Made by a program: the position numbers and the translations under genes
NCBI GenBank assembly: GCA_964570685.1
Contig: CAZMZC010000005.1
Coordinates: 19,915 to 83,914 of the forward strand
From: UBA1189 sp964570685
Lineage (GTDB): Bacteria > Bacteroidota > Bacteroidia > Bacteroidales > Bacteroidaceae
DNA: 64,000 bases
Reading direction: 5' to 3'
Notes under the pieces: model-generated
Database searches by the model: none
The model's input: only the letters and a program-made list of their open reading frames with translations
Told to the model about the DNA's origin: nothing
Part shown: positions 23,604 to 31,608 of the stretch, one piece after another
Position numbering within the stretch: position 1 is the stretch's first letter
Layout of the letters: each line of letters opens with the position of its first letter

Positions 23604-23825
23604 ACATATTTTAGGTGATACATAAAGACAAAGAGTGCCTACGTTCGCTGAACGTATACTATATAGTACGAATGAGAAATTTTATGAAGCGCCCGAAACG
23701 GCCCTTTTCGGGGTGTCTGGAGCCTTGCATTAAGATTATTTAACTATTCGTACTCCTTTAGGCTCATTCTTTGAGGACGATTAGGTGGTGTAGAGGCTAT
23801 AGCTGACTTGCAGCCTTTTTAATTG
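23604..23825 (-). repeat. Duplicated structured leader, copy 2
   Basis: Direct repeat of 23013-23235, including the CCCGAAAAGGGCCGTTTCGGG hairpin (minus strand) and GTACTATATAGTATACGTTC. It lies seven bases before the ATG of the gene at 23247. Confidence 0.85.
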
Positions 23826-23874
23826 CGGAAATGTTATTTCTTGCTAAAAACAATGAATGTATGTTAGAAAACGC

Positions 23875-23882
23875 TATATTTG
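23875..23882 (+). promoter_or_regulatory. TATATTTG promoter box of the metal-dependent cassette
   Basis: Exact TAnnTTTG fit, 49 nt before the ATG at 23932. Confidence 0.6.
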
Positions 23883-23931
23883 CGGTAGTATTAAATTTCT
23901 CGTTCGTACTATAATAGTAAATTAGTAGATT

Positions 23932-24873
23932 ATGGATAAAAGTGAAATCTTAGCAGTTATAAAATCGCAAGTAAAGAACGAAACTTCCCGCTATTTGAGA
24001 TTGCCTAATCTTATTGATTTTTATATACAAGAAGGATGTCTGTATGTGACCGTCAAAGAGCAGGGGGTTATAAAAAATATGCAAGAGAATGCTTCAGCCT
24101 TTGAAAGTTGGATATTCGCATTGAAATGCTATGTAGCCTTTGATACAGTGGTGTTGAATTGGTTTCCCTACAATAGGGAAAGGAAAGATAATAGTGCTCA
24201 TTACAATCGTTTTCTATTAAGAGTGTATTTCTTTGCAAAAACATATAATTGGGTAAGCATATGTAATAGTAAGAATGCAGAAATGGAAGAAATAGGTCTA
24301 TTAGTTGAGAATAATAGGTTCTGGATTAATTATCCTAAAGGGAAATCAAAAAAGGAGGCTGAGAACAAGGAAGCTAATCTAGAAAGGCATATAATAGACA
24401 ATTGGAAGAATGGGAAGATGTTAAATACTAACGAAGTTTTCAATCATCAGTTTCCTGTTGGACTTTTTATTGACAAGATTAGTGAAAATGATCTATTTAC
24501 TCCAGGGAAAGCCAGTCAAATAGACATATGGAAGATAACGGGAGACACATTACGGATATATGAACTTAAACATGAGGATAATACAAATATAGGCATTATT
24601 TCTGAGTTGATGTATTATGCAAATGTTATGCACTTGTTGCTTAATGACAACATACATTATCCCTCACTTCAAGTTATAAAGAAAAACTTAAGAGGCGAAA
24701 GAGATTTCTATGGTAAGATTCTAGATAAAACTATAAAAAAACTTGAAGCTATTTTCTTTGCTAATAAGTTTCATCCACTAATTACGGCGAAAAAAGATAA
24801 TATTTTAAGGTTACTAAATGAGAATTCTAGCGGAATCAAATATTATCAACAAGATTTACCCTTTATAGGCTAA
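23932..24873 (+). CDS. Putative PD-(D/E)XK nuclease-like protein
   Basis: A 313-aa AT-rich gene unlike its GC-rich neighbours. The segment IDIWKITGDTLRIYELKHED (around residues 202-221) has the spacing of a PD-(D/E)XK core: an Asp, then E-x-K on the next strand, followed by the helix IGIISELMYYANVMHLLL. No helicase or methylase is attached. The N-terminal half is unassigned. Its stop overlaps the next start by one base (TAATG), so it is coupled to the MBL gene. Nuclease activity is inference. Confidence 0.6.
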   Translation: MDKSEILAVIKSQVKNETSRYLRLPNLIDFYIQEGCLYVTVKEQGVIKNMQENASAFESWIFALKCYVAFDTVVLNWFPYNRERKDNSAHYNRFLLRVYFFAKTYNWVSICNSKNAEMEEIGLLVENNRFWINYPKGKSKKEAENKEANLERHIIDNWKNGKMLNTNEVFNHQFPVGLFIDKISENDLFTPGKASQIDIWKITGDTLRIYELKHEDNTNIGIISELMYYANVMHLLLNDNIHYPSLQVIKKNLRGERDFYGKILDKTIKKLEAIFFANKFHPLITAKKDNILRLLNENSSGIKYYQQDLPFIG

Positions 24874-26114
24874 TGAACATCACCATTCACCGAGGCACCC
24901 ATCAGATAGGAGGCTGTATCACCGAGATATCCACCGAAGGAGCGAAGATTATTATCGATTTGGGTAGTAATCTTCCTGGCGTTGGTGTAGACGATATGGC
25001 TACTGATGATGCAATTGCTCGTATCACGCATGATGTGGACGGCATATTCTATACGCACTATCACGGCGACCATGTAGGCTTATTTGATAAAGTGCCTCCA
25101 CATATTCCGCAATATATAGGAAAGGGTGCCAAAGAGGTGATGATAAGGAAGCATGGGGCGTTGCATCAGTATAAGGAGGTTGATATGATACGTGGATTCA
25201 AGACGTACGAGGCTTTAAAGCCTGTGAATATCAAGAATAAGATATTGGTCACTCCCTATTACGTGTCGCATTCAGCCTTTGATGCCTATATGCTTAAGAT
25301 AGAGGTGGAGGGTAAGAAGATTCTGCATACAGGTGATTTCCGTACACATGGTTGGATGGGGCACGCATTGGAAAATGTGTTGCGCTATTATGTCAAGCAA
25401 GTGGATATCCTCATCACTGAAGGGACGATGCTTGGGAGAAGAAGCGAAGCCATATTGACGGAGGCAAACATCGAAAAGAATGTCATAACGGCGTTGCGCA
25501 ACCACAAATACGTATATGCTTTGTGCTCGTCTACTGATATCGACAGGCTACGCGCTCTACATAATGCCTGCAAGGTGGCAAGGCGTACATTCATTTGTGA
25601 TAGCTACCAGTGCTCGGTGTTGGATATATTCAATAGATATACCACTTCGAAAGGGTATAGGTTTGATAGGGTGTTCAAATATGTAAATCACAAGACCCCA
25701 AAAGTGCAGTACAAACTGAAGGATACAGGCTTTCTCATATTGGTGCGTCCAAGTAGCATGTATAGGATAAAAGGGATGATGAGTGTTTATAAAGATAGTC
25801 CCTCTGCGCTTATCTACTCGATGTGGCAAGGTTATCATAGTGGGACTCAAGAACAAATAAACGAGGATATTGTCAAGATACGCGCACTCTTTGGCGACAA
25901 TATATATGATGGCACTCGTGATGGCTTTCATACAAGTGGCCACGCAAGTATAGAAACCTTGCAAGTGGTATGCCGATGCGTGAAGCCGAGGTTGGGAATT
26001 ATACCCATCCATAAGGAGAGTCATACTTCATTCAAGACCTTGCCCATATCCAGTGATTTTCGTATTATCGAATCGTCTACTGTTATAGACAATATAAATA
26101 TAAATGTACAATGA
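24873..26114 (+). CDS. Metallo-beta-lactamase-fold hydrolase, RNase J/beta-CASP-like
   Basis: A 413-aa protein. The MBL signature THYHGDHVG (HxHxDH) is complete, preceded by EISTEGAKIIIDLGSN and followed by the metal His in TPYYVSHSAFDAY and the Asp in LHTGDFRTHG. The later part fits a beta-CASP-type layout with DGFHTSGHAS near the end. Its closest known relatives would be RNA or DNA nucleases of the RNase J/CPSF type. It is bounded by overlapping genes on both sides and is more AT-rich than core genes. Confidence 0.8.
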   Translation: MNITIHRGTHQIGGCITEISTEGAKIIIDLGSNLPGVGVDDMATDDAIARITHDVDGIFYTHYHGDHVGLFDKVPPHIPQYIGKGAKEVMIRKHGALHQYKEVDMIRGFKTYEALKPVNIKNKILVTPYYVSHSAFDAYMLKIEVEGKKILHTGDFRTHGWMGHALENVLRYYVKQVDILITEGTMLGRRSEAILTEANIEKNVITALRNHKYVYALCSSTDIDRLRALHNACKVARRTFICDSYQCSVLDIFNRYTTSKGYRFDRVFKYVNHKTPKVQYKLKDTGFLILVRPSSMYRIKGMMSVYKDSPSALIYSMWQGYHSGTQEQINEDIVKIRALFGDNIYDGTRDGFHTSGHASIETLQVVCRCVKPRLGIIPIHKESHTSFKTLPISSDFRIIESSTVIDNININVQ

Positions 26115-26704
26115 CCCTCCTCCACCTCTCCGACACCCACGGCCTTCACCGCCAGATAGAGCATATACCTTTGGCAGATGTCATCGTTCATTCCGGTGAC
26201 TTCTGCGATCAGGGCACAGTGGAGGAGGTGGAGGATTTCGTGGAGTGGTTTGCCGCATTGCCCCACAAGCATAAGATATTCGTGGCGGGCAATCACGATG
26301 ACTGTCTGCATGGCGCGACGATAGAGGGACTGCCCGATGGCATACACTACCTCTGCAACTCGGGTATCGAGATTGAAGGGGTGAAATTTTACGGCTTGCC
26401 GATGTTTGTAGGCGATGAGGTGAGCGGACAGTACGACACCGCCATTGCCCATATCCCTGCCGACACAGAGGTGCTCATCACCCACCAGCCACCTTACGGC
26501 ATACTTGACTGCGCCGAAGGTATCCACTACGGCAGCACTGCATTGCTCGCCCGTGTGCTCAGCATCAAGCCACGCATACACCTCTTCGGACACGTTCACA
26601 AAGCCAACGGAAAAGTCGAAGCGCACGATACCCTATATGTGAACGGCAGCATCGTGAGTGGCATGAAGATAGTATGTAAACCACAATTGCTGATAGTGGA
26701 GTGA
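26111..26704 (+). CDS. Calcineurin-like metallophosphoesterase
   Basis: A 197-aa protein with all usual metal motifs in order: LSDTHGLH (DxH), HSGDFCDQG (GD), AGNHDDC (GNHD), THQPPYG (H) and FGHVHKANG (GHxH). These define a two-metal phosphoesterase; substrates range from phosphoproteins to nucleic acids. It overlaps the MBL gene by ATGA, completing a three-gene unit. Codon usage is GC-richer than that of the first gene. Confidence 0.88.
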   Translation: MTLLHLSDTHGLHRQIEHIPLADVIVHSGDFCDQGTVEEVEDFVEWFAALPHKHKIFVAGNHDDCLHGATIEGLPDGIHYLCNSGIEIEGVKFYGLPMFVGDEVSGQYDTAIAHIPADTEVLITHQPPYGILDCAEGIHYGSTALLARVLSIKPRIHLFGHVHKANGKVEAHDTLYVNGSIVSGMKIVCKPQLLIVE

Positions 26705-26712
26705 TGCTAAAA

Positions 26713-27087
26713 CTACAATAGGTTCTCGCAAGCATTCAAGATTTTTGCATAGTATTCTATTCTTCTCGAGCAATGTGACTCATCCAAAACTGTAATTTCA
26801 CTCAAAGGAAGGTTCAAGAGCATATTGGCAGTAGTTTGCCCCATATTCAAATCGGCAACCAAGCATTTCTTTGCCTCTTGCTGGGTCTCGGAAGATCGTA
26901 TAATTTTGATAAAATCCTTAACATCTGCACATTTTAATACATGGAGCATATCTTCATAGAATTGTTTCCCTTTATCAGCCAAGCTAATTAGTTCTTTTGC
27001 ACAATCCTCTACATCAAGAAAAGAAGCTTCGTTAATCGAGACTTGTCCTTCGCACGAGTCCATAAGCATCAGTTTGAGATTTTCCAT
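26713..27087 (-). CDS. Unknown protein, convergent with the phosphoesterase gene
   Basis: A 124-aa acidic helical protein (MENLKLMLMDSCEGQVS, LADKGKQFYEDMLHVLK) with no recognised motif. It ends nine bases from the phosphoesterase stop. I start at the ATG at 27087; an in-frame ATG two codons upstream is possible. It has its own promoter. Confidence 0.65.
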   Translation of the reverse strand: MENLKLMLMDSCEGQVSINEASFLDVEDCAKELISLADKGKQFYEDMLHVLKCADVKDFIKIIRSSETQQEAKKCLVADLNMGQTTANMLLNLPLSEITVLDESHCSRRIEYYAKILNACENLL

Positions 27088-27152
27088 ATGCATTAAGTTT
27101 TCTTTGGTTTATTTTTTTATAAGCAGCAATACTACGTTTACAATCTTCTATG

Positions 27153-27160
27153 CAAAGGTA
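27153..27160 (-). promoter_or_regulatory. TACCTTTG promoter box
   Basis: Minus-strand TACCTTTGC, 66 nt before the ATG at 27087. Confidence 0.65.
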
Positions 27161-27419
27161 GCTGTTTTATTCTTATCCAACAAGCAACTTCATAAAAATA
27201 TATTGTCGACTTCACAAGAGTCAGGATCCCAGGTCCTTTGCTTTTCCCGTCACAGCGGACATGTCCTACCGCCGTAATAGAGCATAGAAGTCTGTGCTCC
27301 GAAATAAATTAGGAGCATTGAATCCATATCTCATACGCATGAATTTTACACTCTTTCCCCGATGTGTACACAGCTATGAGGCTATGATGAAGAGAGATTT
27401 AGTCCCAAATCACAACTAA

Positions 27420-27479
27420 AAACGCCACAAAGTCTTCAAGAAATAGGCGTAGACGTATCTTGAAGGCTTTGTGGCGTTT
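27420..27479 (-). terminator. Long hairpin, probable terminator for the chromate transporter genes
   Basis: AAACGCCACAAAG-CTTCAAGA pairs with TCTTGAAG-CTTTGTGGCGTTT, 21 bp with one mismatch and a 16-nt loop. On the minus strand a T-run follows. Confidence 0.7.
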
Positions 27480-27793
27480 GTTTATACAAAGTTGAGGACT
27501 TATCCCAAAGGTTATATACCGCTTCGTCCTTGCCCTCTTTCCGCCCAATCCCCAAGGCGGACAAAAAGAACGCAGCCATGAGCGATTAAGAAAATGCAAG
27601 AAGCAACTTAAAAAGGGAAAACGGAAACAATCTGCCACAAGAACGGAAAAGTTTATACTTCCGATTCCTGCACCGTGTAAGCAATTTGTAGGATTTACCT
27701 GACTTATGCTACAAAAATCCTGTACGGAATTTCTCCCCGTTTCGTCTCGCAAAGCCATAGGCCTGAGCATAAAGCCATATGCAGGGAGTCTGC
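27480..27793. other. Non-coding stretch without recognised content
   Basis: Together with 27161-27419 this leaves about 570 bp without a gene apart from the hairpin. The long minus-strand open frame here reads into the chromate transporter in the wrong frame and has no protein-like composition. It may be degraded mobile DNA; I see no motif that proves it. Confidence 0.5.
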
Positions 27794-28342
27794 CTAATAT
27801 ATCACCAGTCCCACCAAAGCTCCTAAGCCTATCACGGAGAAGGGACCGAGTTTCTTGAGATATAGCGCAATGAAGGCGACGATGCAGATAACAAAGCTCT
27901 TCCAGTCGATGAAGTTCTCGGGGGTGGCAAGGCTGAGGGCTGCAGTTCCGATGAGTCCCAGCACGGCGGGACGGAGGCCATCCATCACGCCACGGAAGAT
28001 GGGGTGGTCTTTCCAATGGGCATAGACCTTGGCGAGCAGCAGCACGATGATGAACGAAGGCAGCACCACGGCAAAGGTGGCGGTGAACGACCCGAGGAAG
28101 CTCATGAACTCCGATGCTCCGGCCTTGGCCAGCACCTCGTAGCCGATGTAGGTGGCCGAGTTGATGCCGATAGGCCCGGGGGTCATCTGCGAGATGGCGA
28201 CGATATCGGTGAAAGTGGTGTCGTCAATCCAACCATGAATGGTGACCACCTGATTCTGGATGAGCGAAAGCATGGCATAACCACCGCCGATGGTGAACAT
28301 GCCGATAAGAAAAAAGGTCAGGAATAGTTCTACATATATCAT
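27794..28342 (-). CDS. Chromate transporter half-protein, second subunit
   Basis: A 182-aa membrane protein of the CHR family. It has the typical start LFLTFFLIGMFTIGGGYAML and the motif AISQMTPGPIGINSATYIG. Short CHR proteins come in pairs of opposite topology, each about half of full-length ChrA. Its start overlaps the stop of the first half by four bases (ATGA). Role: chromate or a related anion across the inner membrane. Confidence 0.88.
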   Translation of the reverse strand: MIYVELFLTFFLIGMFTIGGGYAMLSLIQNQVVTIHGWIDDTTFTDIVAISQMTPGPIGINSATYIGYEVLAKAGASEFMSFLGSFTATFAVVLPSFIIVLLLAKVYAHWKDHPIFRGVMDGLRPAVLGLIGTAALSLATPENFIDWKSFVICIVAFIALYLKKLGPFSVIGLGALVGLVIY

Positions 28343-28881
28343 ACGGCTCTACGATTATTGTACCAACTGATGAAAGCGGCAATCACGATGACACATATCA
28401 ATATATATATAGGCGACACACTGAGGAGGCACACGAGCGCCATCGACGCTATCCATACTACCCACGACCACCAGCGCATCTTGGTAGCCTTGAGCATGTC
28501 GATCATGGGCACACCGATGAGTGCCACCACGACGGGGCGGATGCCCTTGAAGGCCTTGATGACATAGGGATTGTCCTTGAAACTGGTGAAGAACATCGCC
28601 ACCAGCAGGATGATGAGGAAGGGAGGCAAGCAGCTGGCAATGGTAGCCACCACGCTACCCTTGGTGCCGCGCAGGCGGTGACCGGTAAGGATAGAGATGT
28701 TGACGGCAAAGAGCCCGGGCGCCGTCTGCGCCAGGGTGATGATGTCGACAAAGTCTTCATCGTTCAGCCATCCGCGCTGCACGAGCTCGCTCTTTATCGC
28801 CGCTATCATAGGGATGCCACCACCAATGGTGAAGGCGCCAATCTTTCCGAATACAAGAAATATCTGCCAGAGGCTTATCAT
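28339..28881 (-). CDS. Chromate transporter half-protein, first subunit
   Basis: A 180-aa CHR-family protein with FLVFGKIGAFTIGGGIPMI and LAQTAPGLFAVNISILTGHR, the parallel of the TPGPIGIN motif in the second half. It is the promoter-proximal member of the pair. Substrates other than chromate are possible, since many short CHR pairs are untested. Confidence 0.88.
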   Translation of the reverse strand: MISLWQIFLVFGKIGAFTIGGGIPMIAAIKSELVQRGWLNDEDFVDIITLAQTAPGLFAVNISILTGHRLRGTKGSVVATIASCLPPFLIILLVAMFFTSFKDNPYVIKAFKGIRPVVVALIGVPMIDMLKATKMRWWSWVVWIASMALVCLLSVSPIYILICVIVIAAFISWYNNRRAV

Positions 28882-28907
28882 AAATGTACCTGTTATTTTT
28901 GCGAGTG

Positions 28908-28938
28908 CAAAGGTACAACAAGCCGAGCGGAGAACAAA
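28908..28938 (-). promoter_or_regulatory. Promoter of the chromate transporter pair
   Basis: On the minus strand TTTG (complement of 28935-28938) and TACCTTTG (complement of 28908-28915) are 19 nt apart. Confidence 0.75.
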
Positions 28939-28944
28939 GCAAAG

Positions 28945-29029
28945 TTGTTTGTTTTTTATCCCAAGGCGCAGCGTACCTTCTGCTTGTAGCTACAAGCTAA
29001 AGGTGCCGAGCGGATAAAAAAACAAACAA
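28945..29029. repeat. Large inverted repeat between divergent promoters
   Basis: TTGTTTGTTTTTTATCC pairs with GGATAAAAAAACAAACAA. Inside, CTTGTAGCTACAAG is a perfect palindrome flanked by ACCTT and AAGGT. It lies between the chromate transporter and his promoters. Confidence 0.75.
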
Positions 29030-29034
29030 TTTAT

Positions 29035-29065
29035 TTTGTTGTCCTATCTGCATATTGTATCTTTG
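29035..29065 (+). promoter_or_regulatory. Promoter of the his operon
   Basis: TTTG (29035-29038), 19 nt, TATCTTTG (29058-29065), 22 nt before the hisB start. Confidence 0.75.
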
Positions 29066-29087
29066 CGATTTAAAGTAAAAAGATTGT

Positions 29088-30212
29088 ATGGACCGACTAC
29101 TCATTATTGACCGCGACGGCACTATCCTCGTGGAGCCGCCCGTGGATTATCAGATAGACAGCATAGCCAAGACGGACTTTGTGCCTGGCGCCATCAGTGG
29201 CATGAAGGTGCTGAGCACCCTCGGCTACCAACTGGTGATGTGCAGCAATCAGGACGGACTCGGCACCGCCAGCTTCCCCATGGAGGACTTCCTTCCACCT
29301 CAAGAGATGATGCTCAAGGTGCTCGCCTCGGAGGGCGTGCAGTTTGACGACATCCTCATCGACCCCACCATGCCCGAAGAGAATGCGCCCACGCGCAAGC
29401 CTGGCACGGGGATGTTTGGCAAGTACCTTACGGGCGATTATAACCTTGCCGAGAGCTACGTCATCGGCGACCGCCTCACCGATGTGATGCTGGCCAAGAA
29501 CCTGGGCGCACGGGCTATCCTGTTGCAGGAACCCACACGAGCAGCCGACACACTTGCTGAGCAGGGCCTCACCGAGGTATGTGCCCTCTGCACCACCTCG
29601 TGGAGCGAGATTGCCGAATATCTGCGGCGCACCCGCCGCGTGGCATCAATGGAGCGCAACACGCGCGAGACACAGATTGCCATCACCGTAGACCTCGACG
29701 GGCGACTGCCGTCGAGCATCAGTACGGGGCTGAAGTTCTTCGACCATATGCTCGACCAGATAGCCCACCACGGCGGCATATCGCTGCAAGTGGAGTGCAA
29801 GGGCGACCTCGAAGTGGACGAGCACCACACGATGGAGGATGTAGCCATTGCCCTGGGCAACACGCTGCGCGAGGCGTTGGGCGACAAGCGCGGCATCGAG
29901 CGCTACGGCTTTGCCCTGCCTATGGACGAGTGCAAGGCACTCGTGCTCCTCGACCTTGGCGGGCGCATCGACTTTGATTGGGACATCACCTTCACCCGTG
30001 AATATGTGGGCGACACACCCACCGAGATGTTCCGCCACTTCTTCTACTCGCTCTGCACAGCCATGCAGTGCAACCTGCACATCAGTGCCCGTGGCGACAA
30101 CAACCATCACCTCATCGAAGGCGTGTTCAAAGCCTTTGCCCGCAGCCTCCGTACAGCCATCTACCGCCAACCGTTCAACTACAACCTACCCAGCAGCAAA
30201 GGAGTATTATGA
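29088..30212 (+). CDS. hisB: Bifunctional histidinol-phosphatase / imidazoleglycerol-phosphate dehydratase
   Basis: A 374-aa fusion covering two steps of histidine synthesis. Residues 1-165 are a HAD phosphatase (LIIDRDGTIL, then CSNQDGLG, and a downstream IGDRLTDVMLA). From about residue 185 to the end is IGP dehydratase, with DEHHTMEDVAIALG and SARGDNNHHLIEG as metal-binding repeats. The canonical zinc-binding cysteine loop of HisB-N is not evident. It is first in hisB-H-A-F-IE and overlaps hisH by ATGA. hisG, hisD and hisC are not in the window. Confidence 0.95.
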   Translation: MDRLLIIDRDGTILVEPPVDYQIDSIAKTDFVPGAISGMKVLSTLGYQLVMCSNQDGLGTASFPMEDFLPPQEMMLKVLASEGVQFDDILIDPTMPEENAPTRKPGTGMFGKYLTGDYNLAESYVIGDRLTDVMLAKNLGARAILLQEPTRAADTLAEQGLTEVCALCTTSWSEIAEYLRRTRRVASMERNTRETQIAITVDLDGRLPSSISTGLKFFDHMLDQIAHHGGISLQVECKGDLEVDEHHTMEDVAIALGNTLREALGDKRGIERYGFALPMDECKALVLLDLGGRIDFDWDITFTREYVGDTPTEMFRHFFYSLCTAMQCNLHISARGDNNHHLIEGVFKAFARSLRTAIYRQPFNYNLPSSKGVL

Positions 30213-30838
30213 TAGCCATAGTAAACTACGATACAGGAAATATCCGCTCAGTGACCAATGCGCTACAGCGTATAGGGTGCACCGATTGGGTGTATACCGA
30301 TGACAAAGCAGTGATAGCTGCCGCCGACAAGGTGATACTGCCGGGTGTAGGCGAAGCCTCTACCGCCATGGCCAAACTTGCCGAACGCGGGCTCGACACC
30401 TTCATCCCTACCCTCACCCAACCCGTGCTAGGCATCTGTGTAGGTACCCAACTGATGTGCCAAAGCAGCGAGGAGGGCGATGTGGAGTGTATGGGCATCT
30501 TCCGAACAAGAGTCAGAAAGTTTCAACCCGAGAAGCAGCAGGACGGGAAATTATCAATTGTTAATTGTCAATTGTCAATTGAAAAAGTTCCCCACATGGG
30601 TTGGAACCAGATTACCCAACTGCGCACACCCCTCTTCAGTGACATCGACGACGGAGCCTATATCTATTATGTACACTCCTATTACCCTGAGCTATGCGAC
30701 GACACCATTGCCGTCACCACCCACATCAATGCATTCAGTGGGGCTCTCGGCCGCGACAACTTCTTCGGCACACAATTCCACCCCGAGAAGAGCGGAGCCG
30801 TAGGAGCGCAAATCCTCAAAAACTTCTTGAAGCTATGA
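30209..30838 (+). CDS. hisH: Imidazole glycerol phosphate synthase, glutaminase subunit
   Basis: A 209-aa class I glutaminase that feeds ammonia to HisF. The nucleophile is C77 in GICVGTQLM, and the His-Glu of the triad lie in QFHPEKSG. Residues 114-125 (KLSIVNCQLSIE) are an extra segment encoded by the CAATTGTCAATTG-type repeat seen between genes elsewhere. It replaces part of a loop just before VPHMGWNQ and keeps the frame. Both ends overlap neighbouring his genes by ATGA. Confidence 0.95.
   Translation: MIAIVNYDTGNIRSVTNALQRIGCTDWVYTDDKAVIAAADKVILPGVGEASTAMAKLAERGLDTFIPTLTQPVLGICVGTQLMCQSSEEGDVECMGIFRTRVRKFQPEKQQDGKLSIVNCQLSIEKVPHMGWNQITQLRTPLFSDIDDGAYIYYVHSYYPELCDDTIAVTTHINAFSGALGRDNFFGTQFHPEKSGAVGAQILKNFLKL
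30548..30583 (+). repeat. Dispersed AT-rich repeat inside hisH
   Basis: AATTATCAATTGTTAATTGT continuing CAATTGTCAATTG, in frame, encodes LSIVNCQLSIE. Confidence 0.85.
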
Positions 30839-31608
30839 ATAAACCAGATAAAAAATTGTCAATTATCAATTCTCAATTGTCAATTGACATAATCCCTGCC
30901 ATCGACCTCATAGAGGGCAAGTGTGTACGCCTCTCGCAAGGTGACTACAACCAGAAGAAGCAGTACGACGCCTCGCCCCTCGATATGGCGCTATGCTACG
31001 AAGACATAGGCATACGCCGCCTGCACCTCGTAGACCTCGACGGTGCCAAGAGCAGCACACCCAAGAACCTCCACGTATTGGAGGAGATTGCCACGCGCAC
31101 CTCACTCGATATTGAGTGGGGAGGCGGCATCAAGAGCGACGAGGCGTTGCGCGACACCTTCAATGCCGGAGCCAACCACCTCATCATAGGCAGCGTGGCA
31201 GTGAGCCAACCCGAGTTGTTTGCCCGCTGGCTCGAGCAGTATGGTGGCGACCGCCTCATTCTCGGAGCCGATGTCAATGACGGGCGTGTAGCCATCAACG
31301 GATGGATGGACCAGTCGGAGCAAACCATCGAAGCGCTCATCGACCACTTCCGCCCTTATGGGCTGCGCGAGGTCATCTGCACCGACATCGCCAAGGATGG
31401 CATGCTGCAAGGGCCCTCGTTTGAACTGTACACCCGCCTGCAGGCTGCATACCCCGAGCAAGACATCATCGTGAGCGGTGGCATCAGCGCCATGGACGAC
31501 ATACGCCGACTCGATGCTATGGGACTGCGCCACGTTATCGTAGGCAAAGCGATATATGAAGGACGAATAACACTAAACGAACTTTCACAATGGTTGCCAA
31601 ACGCATAA
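30835..31608 (+). CDS. hisA: Phosphoribosylformimino-5-aminoimidazole carboxamide ribotide isomerase
   Basis: A 257-aa (beta/alpha)8 barrel enzyme. IIPAIDLIEGKCVRLSQGDY is the expected start of HisA and holds the first catalytic Asp; the second lies in the ADVNDGRV/TDIAKDGML region. The first 17 residues (MNKPDKKLSIINSQLSI) are foreign, encoded by another copy of the AT-rich repeat. The normal initiator seems to have been replaced by ATG at 30835, which overlaps the hisH stop. The end overlaps hisF by 19 bases. Confidence 0.95.
   Translation: MNKPDKKLSIINSQLSIDIIPAIDLIEGKCVRLSQGDYNQKKQYDASPLDMALCYEDIGIRRLHLVDLDGAKSSTPKNLHVLEEIATRTSLDIEWGGGIKSDEALRDTFNAGANHLIIGSVAVSQPELFARWLEQYGGDRLILGADVNDGRVAINGWMDQSEQTIEALIDHFRPYGLREVICTDIAKDGMLQGPSFELYTRLQAAYPEQDIIVSGGISAMDDIRRLDAMGLRHVIVGKAIYEGRITLNELSQWLPNA
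30853..30890 (+). repeat. Dispersed AT-rich repeat at the hisA start
   Basis: AAATTGTCAATTATCAATTC continuing TCAATTGTCAATTGA, translated as KLSIINSQLSID at the HisA N-terminus. Confidence 0.85.

Noticed and set aside
23013..23825. Possible retron with paired structured RNAs
   Set aside because: No reverse transcriptase gene is in or near the region.
27399..28016. 205-codon minus-strand frame overlapping the chromate transporter end
   Set aside because: It reads the transporter out of frame and runs through a terminator hairpin.
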